Made by a program: the position numbers and the translations under genes | NCBI RefSeq assembly: GCF_041860085.1 | Contig: NZ_CP124747.1 | Location: 6,595,001-6,659,000 of the forward strand | Origin: Schlesneria sp. DSM 10557 | Lineage (GTDB): Bacteria; Planctomycetota; Planctomycetia; Planctomycetales; Planctomycetaceae | Length of the DNA: 64,000 bases | Direction of reading: 5' to 3' | Notes under the pieces: model-generated | Database searches by the model: none | What the model saw: only the letters and a program-made list of their open reading frames with translations | What the model was told of the DNA's origin: nothing | Part shown: one piece after another, positions 28,412-35,647 of the stretch | Position numbering within the stretch: the first letter of the stretch is position 1 | How the letters are laid out: every line of letters begins with the position of its first letter

Positions 28412-29488
28412 ATGACGACGAATGTTTCGGAGCCAAATCTGGAAACGATTCGCAGATCCCTGCGGACGCTCACGACGTTCGTTGTGATCCTGTCGGTCTG
28501 CGTTGCTGGCGCCGTACTCACCGCCCTTCGATCAGTTGTGACACCCTTGTTGACTGGCTTGCTGCTGTTGTTGCTGGTCAGCCCCTTTGCGTCGATGCTC
28601 GACGCTCGTGGTGTCCCTCGGTGGATCACGTACGTTTTGCTCCTGATCCTCGGTGTGGTCGGAGTCATGGGGGTCGCGCAACTGATTGAGCGGCAGGGAA
28701 ATCAGTTGATGGACAAACTCCCCGAGTACAAGAAGCGATCGAGTGCGGCCCTGGATCAGTACGCTCGAACATTTGGATTCGCTAACAAAGATGGGCACTT
28801 TGACAGCGGCCGATTCGGGCTCTCAGACGTGCTACCGGTATCACAAGAACAGGTTGTCAGTCCAATCGTGCGGACCGCCATGGAAGTCCTTGAATTGTGC
28901 ACGATGGCTTTATTTTATCTCTTGTTTGGGCTGGCGGAATCTCAACACTTTTCCAAGCGGCTGGAGCGCAGCCTTTCGGATGAATCAGCCTCCGAACTTC
29001 GCGCGATCATCGATTCAATCCAGACCGACATCTGGCGTTACTTGTGGACCAAGACAGCAGTCAGCGTTGGCCTGGGACTAACAACAGCAGCGCTGGGATG
29101 GCAATTCTCCCTCGACTTTTGGCTGCTGTGGGGGTTTCTGATGTTCCTGGCGAACTACATTACATACATCGGATCCATCATTGCACTGATACCACCAATT
29201 CTGATTGCCTTCGTCCAATTTGAAAGCCTCTCTGCTGCAGTCGCACTTGCGGTTTTGCTGACGGTCATACGCCTCATCTGGATCGACTACGCCGAAATGC
29301 GATTTTCAGGGAAGCAGGTGAATGTCAGCCCCGTGCTTGTGCTGTTTGGCGTCGCACTTATGGGCTGGATGTGGGGAGCAATCGGCATGTTACTCGCGGT
29401 CCCTCTTCTCACTGTCGCCCGTGTCATTCTCGGAAATTTTCCGCAGACGCGATATGTTGCCAGCCTAATCAGCGATGTGGAGGCGTAG
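28412..29488 (+). CDS. AI-2E family (PerM-type) permease
   Basis: 358 residues from ATG at 28412, with GGCGGAG 7-13 bp upstream; a GTG at 28391 would add 7 residues. The family pattern is present: a helix pair at residues ~17-65, a helix at ~75-95, an amphipathic region of ~130 residues, then helices ending in GVALMGWMWGAIGMLLAVPLL near 315-335, the conserved C-terminal signature. AI-2E members include the AI-2 exporter TqsA and sodium/proton antiporters, so the substrate is open. It is a single gene right of the accessory region. Confidence 0.88.
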   Translation: MTTNVSEPNLETIRRSLRTLTTFVVILSVCVAGAVLTALRSVVTPLLTGLLLLLLVSPFASMLDARGVPRWITYVLLLILGVVGVMGVAQLIERQGNQLMDKLPEYKKRSSAALDQYARTFGFANKDGHFDSGRFGLSDVLPVSQEQVVSPIVRTAMEVLELCTMALFYLLFGLAESQHFSKRLERSLSDESASELRAIIDSIQTDIWRYLWTKTAVSVGLGLTTAALGWQFSLDFWLLWGFLMFLANYITYIGSIIALIPPILIAFVQFESLSAAVALAVLLTVIRLIWIDYAEMRFSGKQVNVSPVLVLFGVALMGWMWGAIGMLLAVPLLTVARVILGNFPQTRYVASLISDVEA

Positions 29489-29763
29489 ACCTAAGCTCAA
29501 GGGGCACATCGTGAGCAACATGCAGCAGTTCCGCTCAGCGATGAGTATTGTCGCGCTGAAAGTTCCTTCCAAGAACAGGTCGACGAGGACGCTGCATGTC
29601 TGCTATTCGATCTTTTTACGGATACTCCTCTTCACTCGAAATCCTTCCGCGATGAACGACTCATAGGTTTGTTGACACTCATGAGACGCCTGAATCGCAG
29701 AAGGATTTCGTTTTCTGTCGTCCAAAACCGGAATTCACCCCAGAAAGCATGCTTGGTTAAAGA

Positions 29764-31173
29764 CTAGCGGGCAACCGGTAAGGGCAAATCGGACGGCATT
29801 AGGTCTTTGATACTCAAATCTCCGTAAATGACGCGATACGTCCTGGAGTTCCGTGGGCGGTACCAGCATACAATTTCGTTCTTGTCACCCAGCTTGACCT
29901 CGTCGCCGAGATACTTCCACGTGCTGAATTCGATCGAGTCGTTGATGAAATCTTCGATCGGGCCGTCGGGTCTCAAGTAACGCTGCCGGATCGTCTGCAG
30001 CATTGTTTCGGCCGATGTTAACTCGTCCTTTGCCTTGCCATCCAGTTGAGTGATCAACTCGTGAGCGTTTCCCTGGCTGAAGTTTGGCATTTGATCCGGA
30101 AACGTGCCGCCCAGAACCAGAGCCACACTTCGCAAAAATTCGACGACGTCCGATTCCTTGGCTGAAGGAGTCCCGACAACTTGCAGCTCAAAACCTTTTG
30201 GAGAGTCAAGTCGAAACAGTTCGTCGTCCAGTGGCACATCAAACGTAATATCATACAACCGAAATCCGCTATACACTCCTTGCAGCGGCTCATCGTAAAC
30301 CTTGTCGGGATCAATGATGTCCATCCCAGGAACTTGATGCTCGACAAGTTGTTTGTTTTCCGCGTCGATCCAGATATCGGCGTTCCATCTCTTCGCGTCG
30401 TTCGGAGCCGACGCGAATGGACAACGAAACCCGACGGCTTCACGTCCGGCGACAACGCGACGCCCCAGCATTTTCAGATTGCTGTGAGCCATCATGTTCC
30501 CCGCCGACACGAACGGGCCGCCTTGGCTATCCATCGGTTCATTCAACGCATACAAAATCGCTTTTTTCTTTGTCGGATAAATCGAAAGTCGCTTCAACTT
30601 GACGGAATCGCGGATATCGATGGACTGAATATTTCCGTCACGGTCGCGGGACACTTCACGATACTTGCCGGGAGCCTTGTAAAAACATTCACGCGTCTCG
30701 AACTGTTCCGGTGCGAGTTTGACTTGTTGTTCCTTGAGGCAACGTCGCGGAAAAAACTTCAAACTGTAGGTCGCAGATTTCACCTCGCCAACCTTCTGCT
30801 GAGCAACAGCAAGATCGTCGGCAAGAACATGCCCGACTCCTGACATGCCAGTTGATTTCCAAAGCACCACCCCCATGGCGATCAGGAACGTTGCGGCGGC
30901 CGACAGACTCATTTTCAAATTCCGCCTGGTCGCTGTCGGGCCTGCCAATCTCGGCCGGGCGAGGACATGATCCATGACCGAGTTAGCAATACAGACGTCC
31001 ACGGAGAGATCAGCGTCCTGAGTCAGACGCGCCACCACCTGCCGAGTTTCTTCCAGCGACTGTCGACAATTGGGACATTCAATCAAGTGTTGATCAATTT
31101 GCTTCTGGATCTGTTCTTGAGCAATACCCTCCAGCAGGCTTGCGTATTCTCCTTCACATTGCTGGCAATTCAT
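29764..31173 (-). CDS. Anti-sigma factor: zinc finger, membrane helix, LolA/RseB-like sensor
   Basis: 469 residues from ATG at 31173, which overlaps the sigma stop codon as ATGA. The N-terminus is an HC2-type anti-sigma zinc finger (MNCQQCEG ... HLIECPNC), a cytoplasmic sigma-binding domain. A membrane helix at ~93-115 (SAAATFLIAMGVVLW) is followed by an exported region whose first ~220 residues resemble the LolA/RseB fold: strands with FYKAPGKYREVSRD near 170, SIDIRDSVKLKRLSIYP near 195 and DIWIDAENKQLVEH near 290. The last ~130 residues are helical and unknown. By analogy with RseB it may sense lipids or lipoproteins; inference. Confidence 0.8.
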   Translation of the reverse strand: MNCQQCEGEYASLLEGIAQEQIQKQIDQHLIECPNCRQSLEETRQVVARLTQDADLSVDVCIANSVMDHVLARPRLAGPTATRRNLKMSLSAAATFLIAMGVVLWKSTGMSGVGHVLADDLAVAQQKVGEVKSATYSLKFFPRRCLKEQQVKLAPEQFETRECFYKAPGKYREVSRDRDGNIQSIDIRDSVKLKRLSIYPTKKKAILYALNEPMDSQGGPFVSAGNMMAHSNLKMLGRRVVAGREAVGFRCPFASAPNDAKRWNADIWIDAENKQLVEHQVPGMDIIDPDKVYDEPLQGVYSGFRLYDITFDVPLDDELFRLDSPKGFELQVVGTPSAKESDVVEFLRSVALVLGGTFPDQMPNFSQGNAHELITQLDGKAKDELTSAETMLQTIRQRYLRPDGPIEDFINDSIEFSTWKYLGDEVKLGDKNEIVCWYRPRNSRTYRVIYGDLSIKDLMPSDLPLPVAR

Positions 31174-31730
31174 AATCGTTCCTCGAGTTTCAGAGTTCGC
31201 AGAGACGATCGCAACATGGCATAGGCCCTTGATAAGCGACTTGTGACTGTCGCTAGCGGGATTCCAAGTTGGGTTGCGATGACGTGACACGATTGACCGC
31301 CATAAAAACGCCGCAAGATGACGTCCCGGTACGGTTCGGGCAGTTCCGCAACGGCTTGCTTGATCAGATCGTCGGAATTGTGGTCGGTGACAGATTCCAC
31401 GACGGCGTGACTCGGGATTGAGTCGAGATCCGCATTCGCGTGCAGGCGACGTTGACGTCGGTGGATTTCGGCCACGACTCGATCGGAGATCCCAAATAAC
31501 CAGGCCAGGAACGAATCGGCTCGGCGCAATTTCGCCAGGCTGAAATACGCTCGAACCATGGTTTCCTGAGCGGCCTCCGCCACATCGGTCTGATTCGCCA
31601 GCTTAACGGACACATGCTTGCACAGCGGTTGCTGATACCGAGTGACGAGATTTCGAAAGGCTTCCGGATTTCCTTCCAAACAACATCGTACGTCCTCGGC
31701 ATCGGTCGTTGGCATAGCCCACCCGTTCAC
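31170..31730 (-). CDS. ECF-type RNA polymerase sigma factor
   Basis: 186 residues. The sigma-2 region (about 22-95) has FRNLVTRYQQPL, the DVAEAAQETMVRAY helix and the -10 contact segment ending FLAWLFGISDRVV. The sigma-4 helix-turn-helix (about 125-180) has ELPEPYRDVILRRFYGG and GIPLATVTSRLSRAYAML. A plausible start is ATG at 31730; internal ATG at 31715 (MPTTDAEDV) is possible. The downstream anti-sigma gene is translationally coupled by ATGA. The pair is likely autoregulated, but no promoter motif is recognised by eye. Confidence 0.93.
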   Translation of the reverse strand: MNGWAMPTTDAEDVRCCLEGNPEAFRNLVTRYQQPLCKHVSVKLANQTDVAEAAQETMVRAYFSLAKLRRADSFLAWLFGISDRVVAEIHRRQRRLHANADLDSIPSHAVVESVTDHNSDDLIKQAVAELPEPYRDVILRRFYGGQSCHVIATQLGIPLATVTSRLSRAYAMLRSSLRTLKLEERL

Positions 31731-31961
31731 GAAATGAATGAATTCTCAGCAATAAGTGTCGGCAGGATCGAAAACGCTGCAACAAATTCGGCGAGAGATC
31801 AACTTTTTTTCAGGACAACTCGCCACGTTTATGCCGGTGGCGAGCCACTGCACATGTAATCTCAAATTGGAGCAAGTCACATCGGGAGCAACGGTGGAAT
31901 CGTCATCCGTCTCGCGACCAATTCGTCAACAGTCATTTGCTGGGCGTTCTTCATCAACTGT

Positions 31962-32417
31962 TTGCTATTTCGGTATTACGAATACGTGAATCTCAGTATC
32001 CGCAGGCATTCCGCCCGAGAAAGATTGGAAGGCTGTTTAACAAGTCTGCGGTCGACAAAGTCTCATGCGCAATCGAACGGATCGTCGCTGGGGGCCGCCA
32101 AGCCCAAGGGGCATGGCCGACGTCCCATCCCGCCTGAGATTCCGCGGGAAACCATCGTCCATGAACTGACTGAGCAAGAGCGACTGTGTCCCTGCTGTGG
32201 AGAGTTACGCGCCGAGATCGGACGTGAGGTCAGCGAGCAGCTGGAATTCATCCCCGCCCGTCTCAAGGCGATTCGGCACGAACGAGTGCGCTACGCCTGC
32301 CGGGGCTGCAAAGAGCATGTGGCGCTGGCCCCCAAGCCACCGCAACCGATCAACAATGTCAACAGAATCTGCTGTGTCCTTGTTGACCCGTTCCTGACGG
32401 AACGTGTCACTATCTGA
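31962..32417 (+). pseudogene. IS66-family transposase remnant (zinc-finger part)
   Basis: A 151-codon frame whose middle, about 32085-32355, matches the N-terminal region of IS66 TnpC: HGRRPIPPEIPRE, then LCPCCGELRAEIGREVSEQLEFIPARL, then YACRGCKEHVALAPKPPQPI, the Cys4 zinc-finger linker. Beyond PQPI the frame loses similarity (NNVNRICC) and stops; the DDE catalytic part, TnpA/TnpB and the terminal repeats are missing. It is therefore a dead fragment. It marks the left edge of a scrap zone of partial genes and repeats. Confidence 0.75.
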
Positions 32418-32633
32418 AGCGGGGAATAAATGCTGTTCCGGGGATCTCAGCCATCGTCTTCAAGACCTTCAAACTGTGCATGGGCTACAATTGCGAGCTT
32501 GCAGAAGCTGAATCGCCCCTTGCAGGCGTCTATTGACGGTTGCGTCGAAGTCACTGTCACTTGAACCGAAGGTCGGGCAGAACCAGAATCGGGGAGAGCC
32601 GATGGAACTCGTAGAGTGATCTGACTTCAGGAA

Positions 32634-32926
32634 TTGAGACTGAACGTGAATATGACGACTGTTTTTCGCTTAGGTTTGGTCGGCACATTGCTGACGGCGA
32701 GTCTGGTGGCCGTCACGGCACTCGGGTTCGTCATGTTCGGGGTCGATACTTCCGAGATTTCCTTCACGGGAGAGAACTCCGAGGAGGCTGTTGAGCGGCA
32801 GGTGATTGATTTTTGTGGTGCCTGTCACGTTGTTCCCCGTCCTGACGCTCTTCCTCGAAGTTCATGGGGGGAAGAAATTGAAAAGGCGTTCGAACGGTAT
32901 CGAGTTTCAGGTCGATCGGATCTCAA
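32634..32926 (+). repeat. Left copy of a near-identical 293-bp direct repeat
   Basis: Matches 33982-34274 at a constant offset of 1348 bp. Over the 275 bp from the ATG there are seven differences (97.5% identity). It ends abruptly after GATCTCAA. Upstream only a weak match remains (GCGTCGAAGTCACTGTCACTTGAA at 32541 against 33889). Confidence 0.9.
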
Positions 32927-32981
32927 TGAAACCGGGTCACTGGGACGCCGTATGTTCGCCGTAAGCGGCAGAAATTCTTGA
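32652..32981 (+). pseudogene. Truncated duplicate of the heme-motif/FG-GAP gene
   Basis: The first 92 codons equal those of the gene at 34000 apart from four amino-acid changes (F/L, P/T, Q/E, T/S). They include the signal/anchor segment and the CGACH motif. After SDL the frame runs into the dispersed repeat and stops 18 codons later, so no FG-GAP region is present. A short exported heme-binding peptide could in theory be made, but the abrupt junction argues for a dead fragment. Confidence 0.85.
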
Positions 32982-33144
32982 ACGGTCGTGCCGCTTTTTG
33001 TTGAGATTGTCGGTCACACTGATCGCGATGGATTCCTGTCGAGTTTACACCAAGGTTTGTTGTCACATTGCTGGCTCGGGTGGAGTTTCGTCCGTGTCAA
33101 GAAGATGTACCACGTCTCCGGGTGTGGTCTATGGCATGCGGAGG
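32936..33144 (+). repeat. Dispersed ~205-bp repeat, copy B
   Basis: Diverged copy of 24369-24578, in the same orientation. Here its left end abuts the truncated gene duplicate, and the AbiEi gene starts about 95 bp beyond its right end. It carries no open frame of its own that is shared between the copies. Confidence 0.7.
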
Positions 33145-33237
33145 CCAAGGCCGATCCCTATTGGCTTTCTCGCATTCCTGACCCAGCATGGATAGAAAAA
33201 CTGGCACACACAGCGTTGTGCTGGTATATTTATCCAC

Positions 33238-33864
33238 ATGAGCGTCGAACACCATTCCGAAGAATCCCGCCCGATCTCGGCGGCGCTGGACCACTTCCGC
33301 GCCCACGGCGGGGTGCTCCGCACGCGCGATGCTCTGGAGGCCGGTATTCATCCCCGGACACTGTACGCTCTGCGTGATTCCGGTCGGATCGAACTGCTCA
33401 GTCGGGGGCTGTACCGACTGGCGGATGCTCCGTCGCTTGGCAATCCTGACCTGGTCACCGTCGCTCTCAAGATTCCCAACGGTGTGCTCTGTTTGATCTC
33501 GGCGCTCGCCTGGCATGAACTCACCACCCAGATTCCCCACGAAATCTGTGTCGCCATTCCCCGAGGGGCAGAACCACCACGGCTGTCCTATCCGCCCGTG
33601 AGGCATTTCTGGTTCAGCGGTACAGCCTATTCGGAAGGGATCGAAACGCACTTGGTCGACGGAGTCCCCGTTCGCGTCTACAGCCGCGAGAAGACACTGG
33701 CGGACTGCTTCAAGTACCGGAATCGAATCGGCCTCGACACCGTGCTGGAAGCCCTCAAGACCTACCGCCACCAGGACCGCGTCAACGTCGAGTCGCTCCT
33801 TCATTACGCGGAAATCTGTCGCGTGAATCGCGTCATCCGGCCCTATCTGGAGGCCGTAATGTGA
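33238..33864 (+). CDS. AbiEi-type antitoxin (type IV toxin-antitoxin), orphan
   Basis: 208 residues. The N-terminal winged helix (FRAHGGVLRTRDALEAGIHPRTLYAL, about residues 20-45 in the AbiEi_4 style) is followed by GRIELLSRGLYRL and the C-terminal domain with CLISALAWHEL near 85 and VRVYSREKTLADCFKYRNRIGLD near 143-165. AbiEi antitoxins repress their operon and counter the AbiEii nucleotidyltransferase. The stop overlaps a GTG (GTGA), as in abiE operons, but the toxin frame breaks within 17 codons. A TGGTATATT extended -10-like site lies only 8-16 bp upstream of the ATG, hinting at a leaderless message. Confidence 0.85.
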   Translation: MSVEHHSEESRPISAALDHFRAHGGVLRTRDALEAGIHPRTLYALRDSGRIELLSRGLYRLADAPSLGNPDLVTVALKIPNGVLCLISALAWHELTTQIPHEICVAIPRGAEPPRLSYPPVRHFWFSGTAYSEGIETHLVDGVPVRVYSREKTLADCFKYRNRIGLDTVLEALKTYRHQDRVNVESLLHYAEICRVNRVIRPYLEAVM

Positions 33865-33914
33865 CCGAGCGGCCAGGTCGTTCTAACGGCCGCGACGAAG
33901 TCACTTTCACTTGA
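33861..33914 (+). pseudogene. Remnant start of the AbiEii toxin gene
   Basis: GTG at 33861 overlaps the antitoxin stop by four bases, the normal abiEi/abiEii arrangement. It reads MTERPGRS and then passes into the sequence upstream of the duplicated gene (from about 33886) and stops. No other part of the ~280-residue nucleotidyltransferase is found. Too short to prove by itself; the overlap and the position are the evidence. Confidence 0.35.
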
Positions 33915-33981
33915 ATAGTGAATCCGGCATAAAGGCTGTTGGGGATCCCGTTTCGTCTGTGTGGTGATGAGCCTTCTGGAA

Positions 33982-34274
33982 TCGAGACTGAACGTGAATA
34001 TGACGACTGTTTTTCGCTTAGGTTTTGTCGGCACACTGCTGACAGCGAGTCTGGTGGCCGTCACGGCACTCGGGTTCGTCATGTTCGGGGTCGATCCTTC
34101 CGAGATTTCCTTCACGGGACAGAACACCGAGGAGGCTGTTGAGCGGCAGGTGATTGATTTTTGTGGTGCCTGTCACGTTGTTCCCCGTCCTGACGCTCTT
34201 CCTCGAAGTTCATGGGGGGAAGAAATTGAAAAGGCGTTCGAGCGGTATCGAGTTTCAGGTCGATCGGATCTCAA
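33982..34274 (+). repeat. Right copy of the 293-bp direct repeat
   Basis: Forms the 5' end of the intact gene at 34000. Recombination between the two copies would remove 1348 bp, including repeat copy B and the abiEi gene, and leave one intact gene. Confidence 0.9.
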
Positions 34275-35628
34275 GGTTCCCAGTCAATCACGAGTTACAA
34301 AGTATTTCTTGCAGCGGGCGGTTGAGATGTTGCCCATCCCTAATGCTCCTGATGGCTCCCCCAGCCCGGTTCTGTTTCGCCCGGAATCTCAGCCTTTGCC
34401 GAATCAATATGGTTCCACAGCCGTTTCGTACCTGGATGCCATCCACGTCAGCCCTGGTGTTGATACTCAAATGGATCTGCTGTTGTGTGATATGGGCAAC
34501 GGAAGCGTGAATTGCTTTTCCTGGCACGACGGCGAGATGTCCCGTTCAGAACTGGGCCGCGTCAATCATCCTGCTCATGTTGTCCCATGTGATTACGATC
34601 AGGATGGAAATCAGGATTTTCTGATTGCCGACCTTGGGATGCTGAAGCCGACGGATGAACTACTGGGATCAGTTACATTGCTACGGTCGTCAGGTTCAGA
34701 CCGTCCGTTGGAAGCGATCTCGATCCTCGACAATGTCGCACGGGTTGCGGATGCTCAACCTGCGGATTTGGATGGAGACGGTGACCTTGATTTTGTCGTC
34801 GCGGAATTCGGATTTGAGAAAGTAGGTCGGTTGATCTGGTTGGAGACTTTATCAATCACGCACGGTCGACCAGAAACCCGGCTGCACCTGATCGATGCGC
34901 GACATGGCGCGATCAGAGCCACTCCCGTCGATCTGGACGGTGATGGTGATCTGGATCTCGTGGCGATGTTCGGTCAGGAGCACGAGGCGATCATCGCGTA
35001 CCTCAACGACGGGGCGGGCAGTTTCGAGCCGAGGACACTCTACCAGGCTGACAGTCCTTCCTCTGGAAGCACTGGTTTAGAACTGGCGGATCTCGACGGC
35101 GATCTCGATCTGGATGTGCTCTTCACGAATGGTGATACGCTCGACACGATGCAGATCAAACCTTATCACGGCGTCAACTGGCTGGAAAACCTGGGTGACG
35201 GGCAGTTCGCGTATCACAGACTGGCCGAACTTCCCGGTGCAGTGCGAGCAATCCCGGGAGATCTCGACGGTGACGGCAGGATGGATATCGTCGCCGTCGC
35301 ATTCTGTCCCCCGTTTCTTCGTTATCAGGTGCGACCTCAAGCACTCGATACGGTCATCTGGTTGAAACAGATTCGACCGGGCGAATATCAACGGTATTCG
35401 TTAGAGCGTTCCAACGCAGGACCATATCCGGTCGCAGCCGGTTCCATGTCAATTACCGCTGGTGACTTCGATCACGACGGCGATCTGGATTTCACGATCG
35501 GTCAGTTCAATCCTTATGAGACCCCGTCTGTTCGAAGCACCGAATTGCAGCGCAAGTGGTTTACGGTCTACTGGAACGAAGGGATGCCAGAGCAGGTGGA
35601 TCGTGAGATCAATCAAACGTCAGATTGA
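34000..35628 (+). CDS. FG-GAP/VCBS repeat protein with one heme-c motif
   Basis: 542 residues from ATG 34000; GTG/ATG codons at 33961-33967 would add up to 13 residues. A hydrophobic N-terminal segment (VGTLLTASLVAVTALGFVMFG) gives export or anchoring. A single CxxCH heme-c motif (DFCGACHVVPRP) lies near residue 53. From about 170 there are repeated calcium-type loops DYDQDGNQDF, DLDGDGDLDF, DLDGDGDLDL, DLDGDGRMDI and DFDHDGDLDF, one per blade of an FG-GAP beta-propeller. A membrane- or periplasm-based role in electron transfer or binding is possible; the function is unknown. It converges on the ASPIC gene with a 19-bp gap. Its 5' end is duplicated upstream. Confidence 0.85.
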   Translation: MTTVFRLGFVGTLLTASLVAVTALGFVMFGVDPSEISFTGQNTEEAVERQVIDFCGACHVVPRPDALPRSSWGEEIEKAFERYRVSGRSDLKVPSQSRVTKYFLQRAVEMLPIPNAPDGSPSPVLFRPESQPLPNQYGSTAVSYLDAIHVSPGVDTQMDLLLCDMGNGSVNCFSWHDGEMSRSELGRVNHPAHVVPCDYDQDGNQDFLIADLGMLKPTDELLGSVTLLRSSGSDRPLEAISILDNVARVADAQPADLDGDGDLDFVVAEFGFEKVGRLIWLETLSITHGRPETRLHLIDARHGAIRATPVDLDGDGDLDLVAMFGQEHEAIIAYLNDGAGSFEPRTLYQADSPSSGSTGLELADLDGDLDLDVLFTNGDTLDTMQIKPYHGVNWLENLGDGQFAYHRLAELPGAVRAIPGDLDGDGRMDIVAVAFCPPFLRYQVRPQALDTVIWLKQIRPGEYQRYSLERSNAGPYPVAAGSMSITAGDFDHDGDLDFTIGQFNPYETPSVRSTELQRKWFTVYWNEGMPEQVDREINQTSD

Positions 35629-35647
35629 CGTGAAGTCTCATCTCTTT

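Noticed and set aside
33238-33864. Complete AbiE toxin-antitoxin system
   Set aside because: Only the antitoxin is intact; the toxin frame ends after 17 codons.
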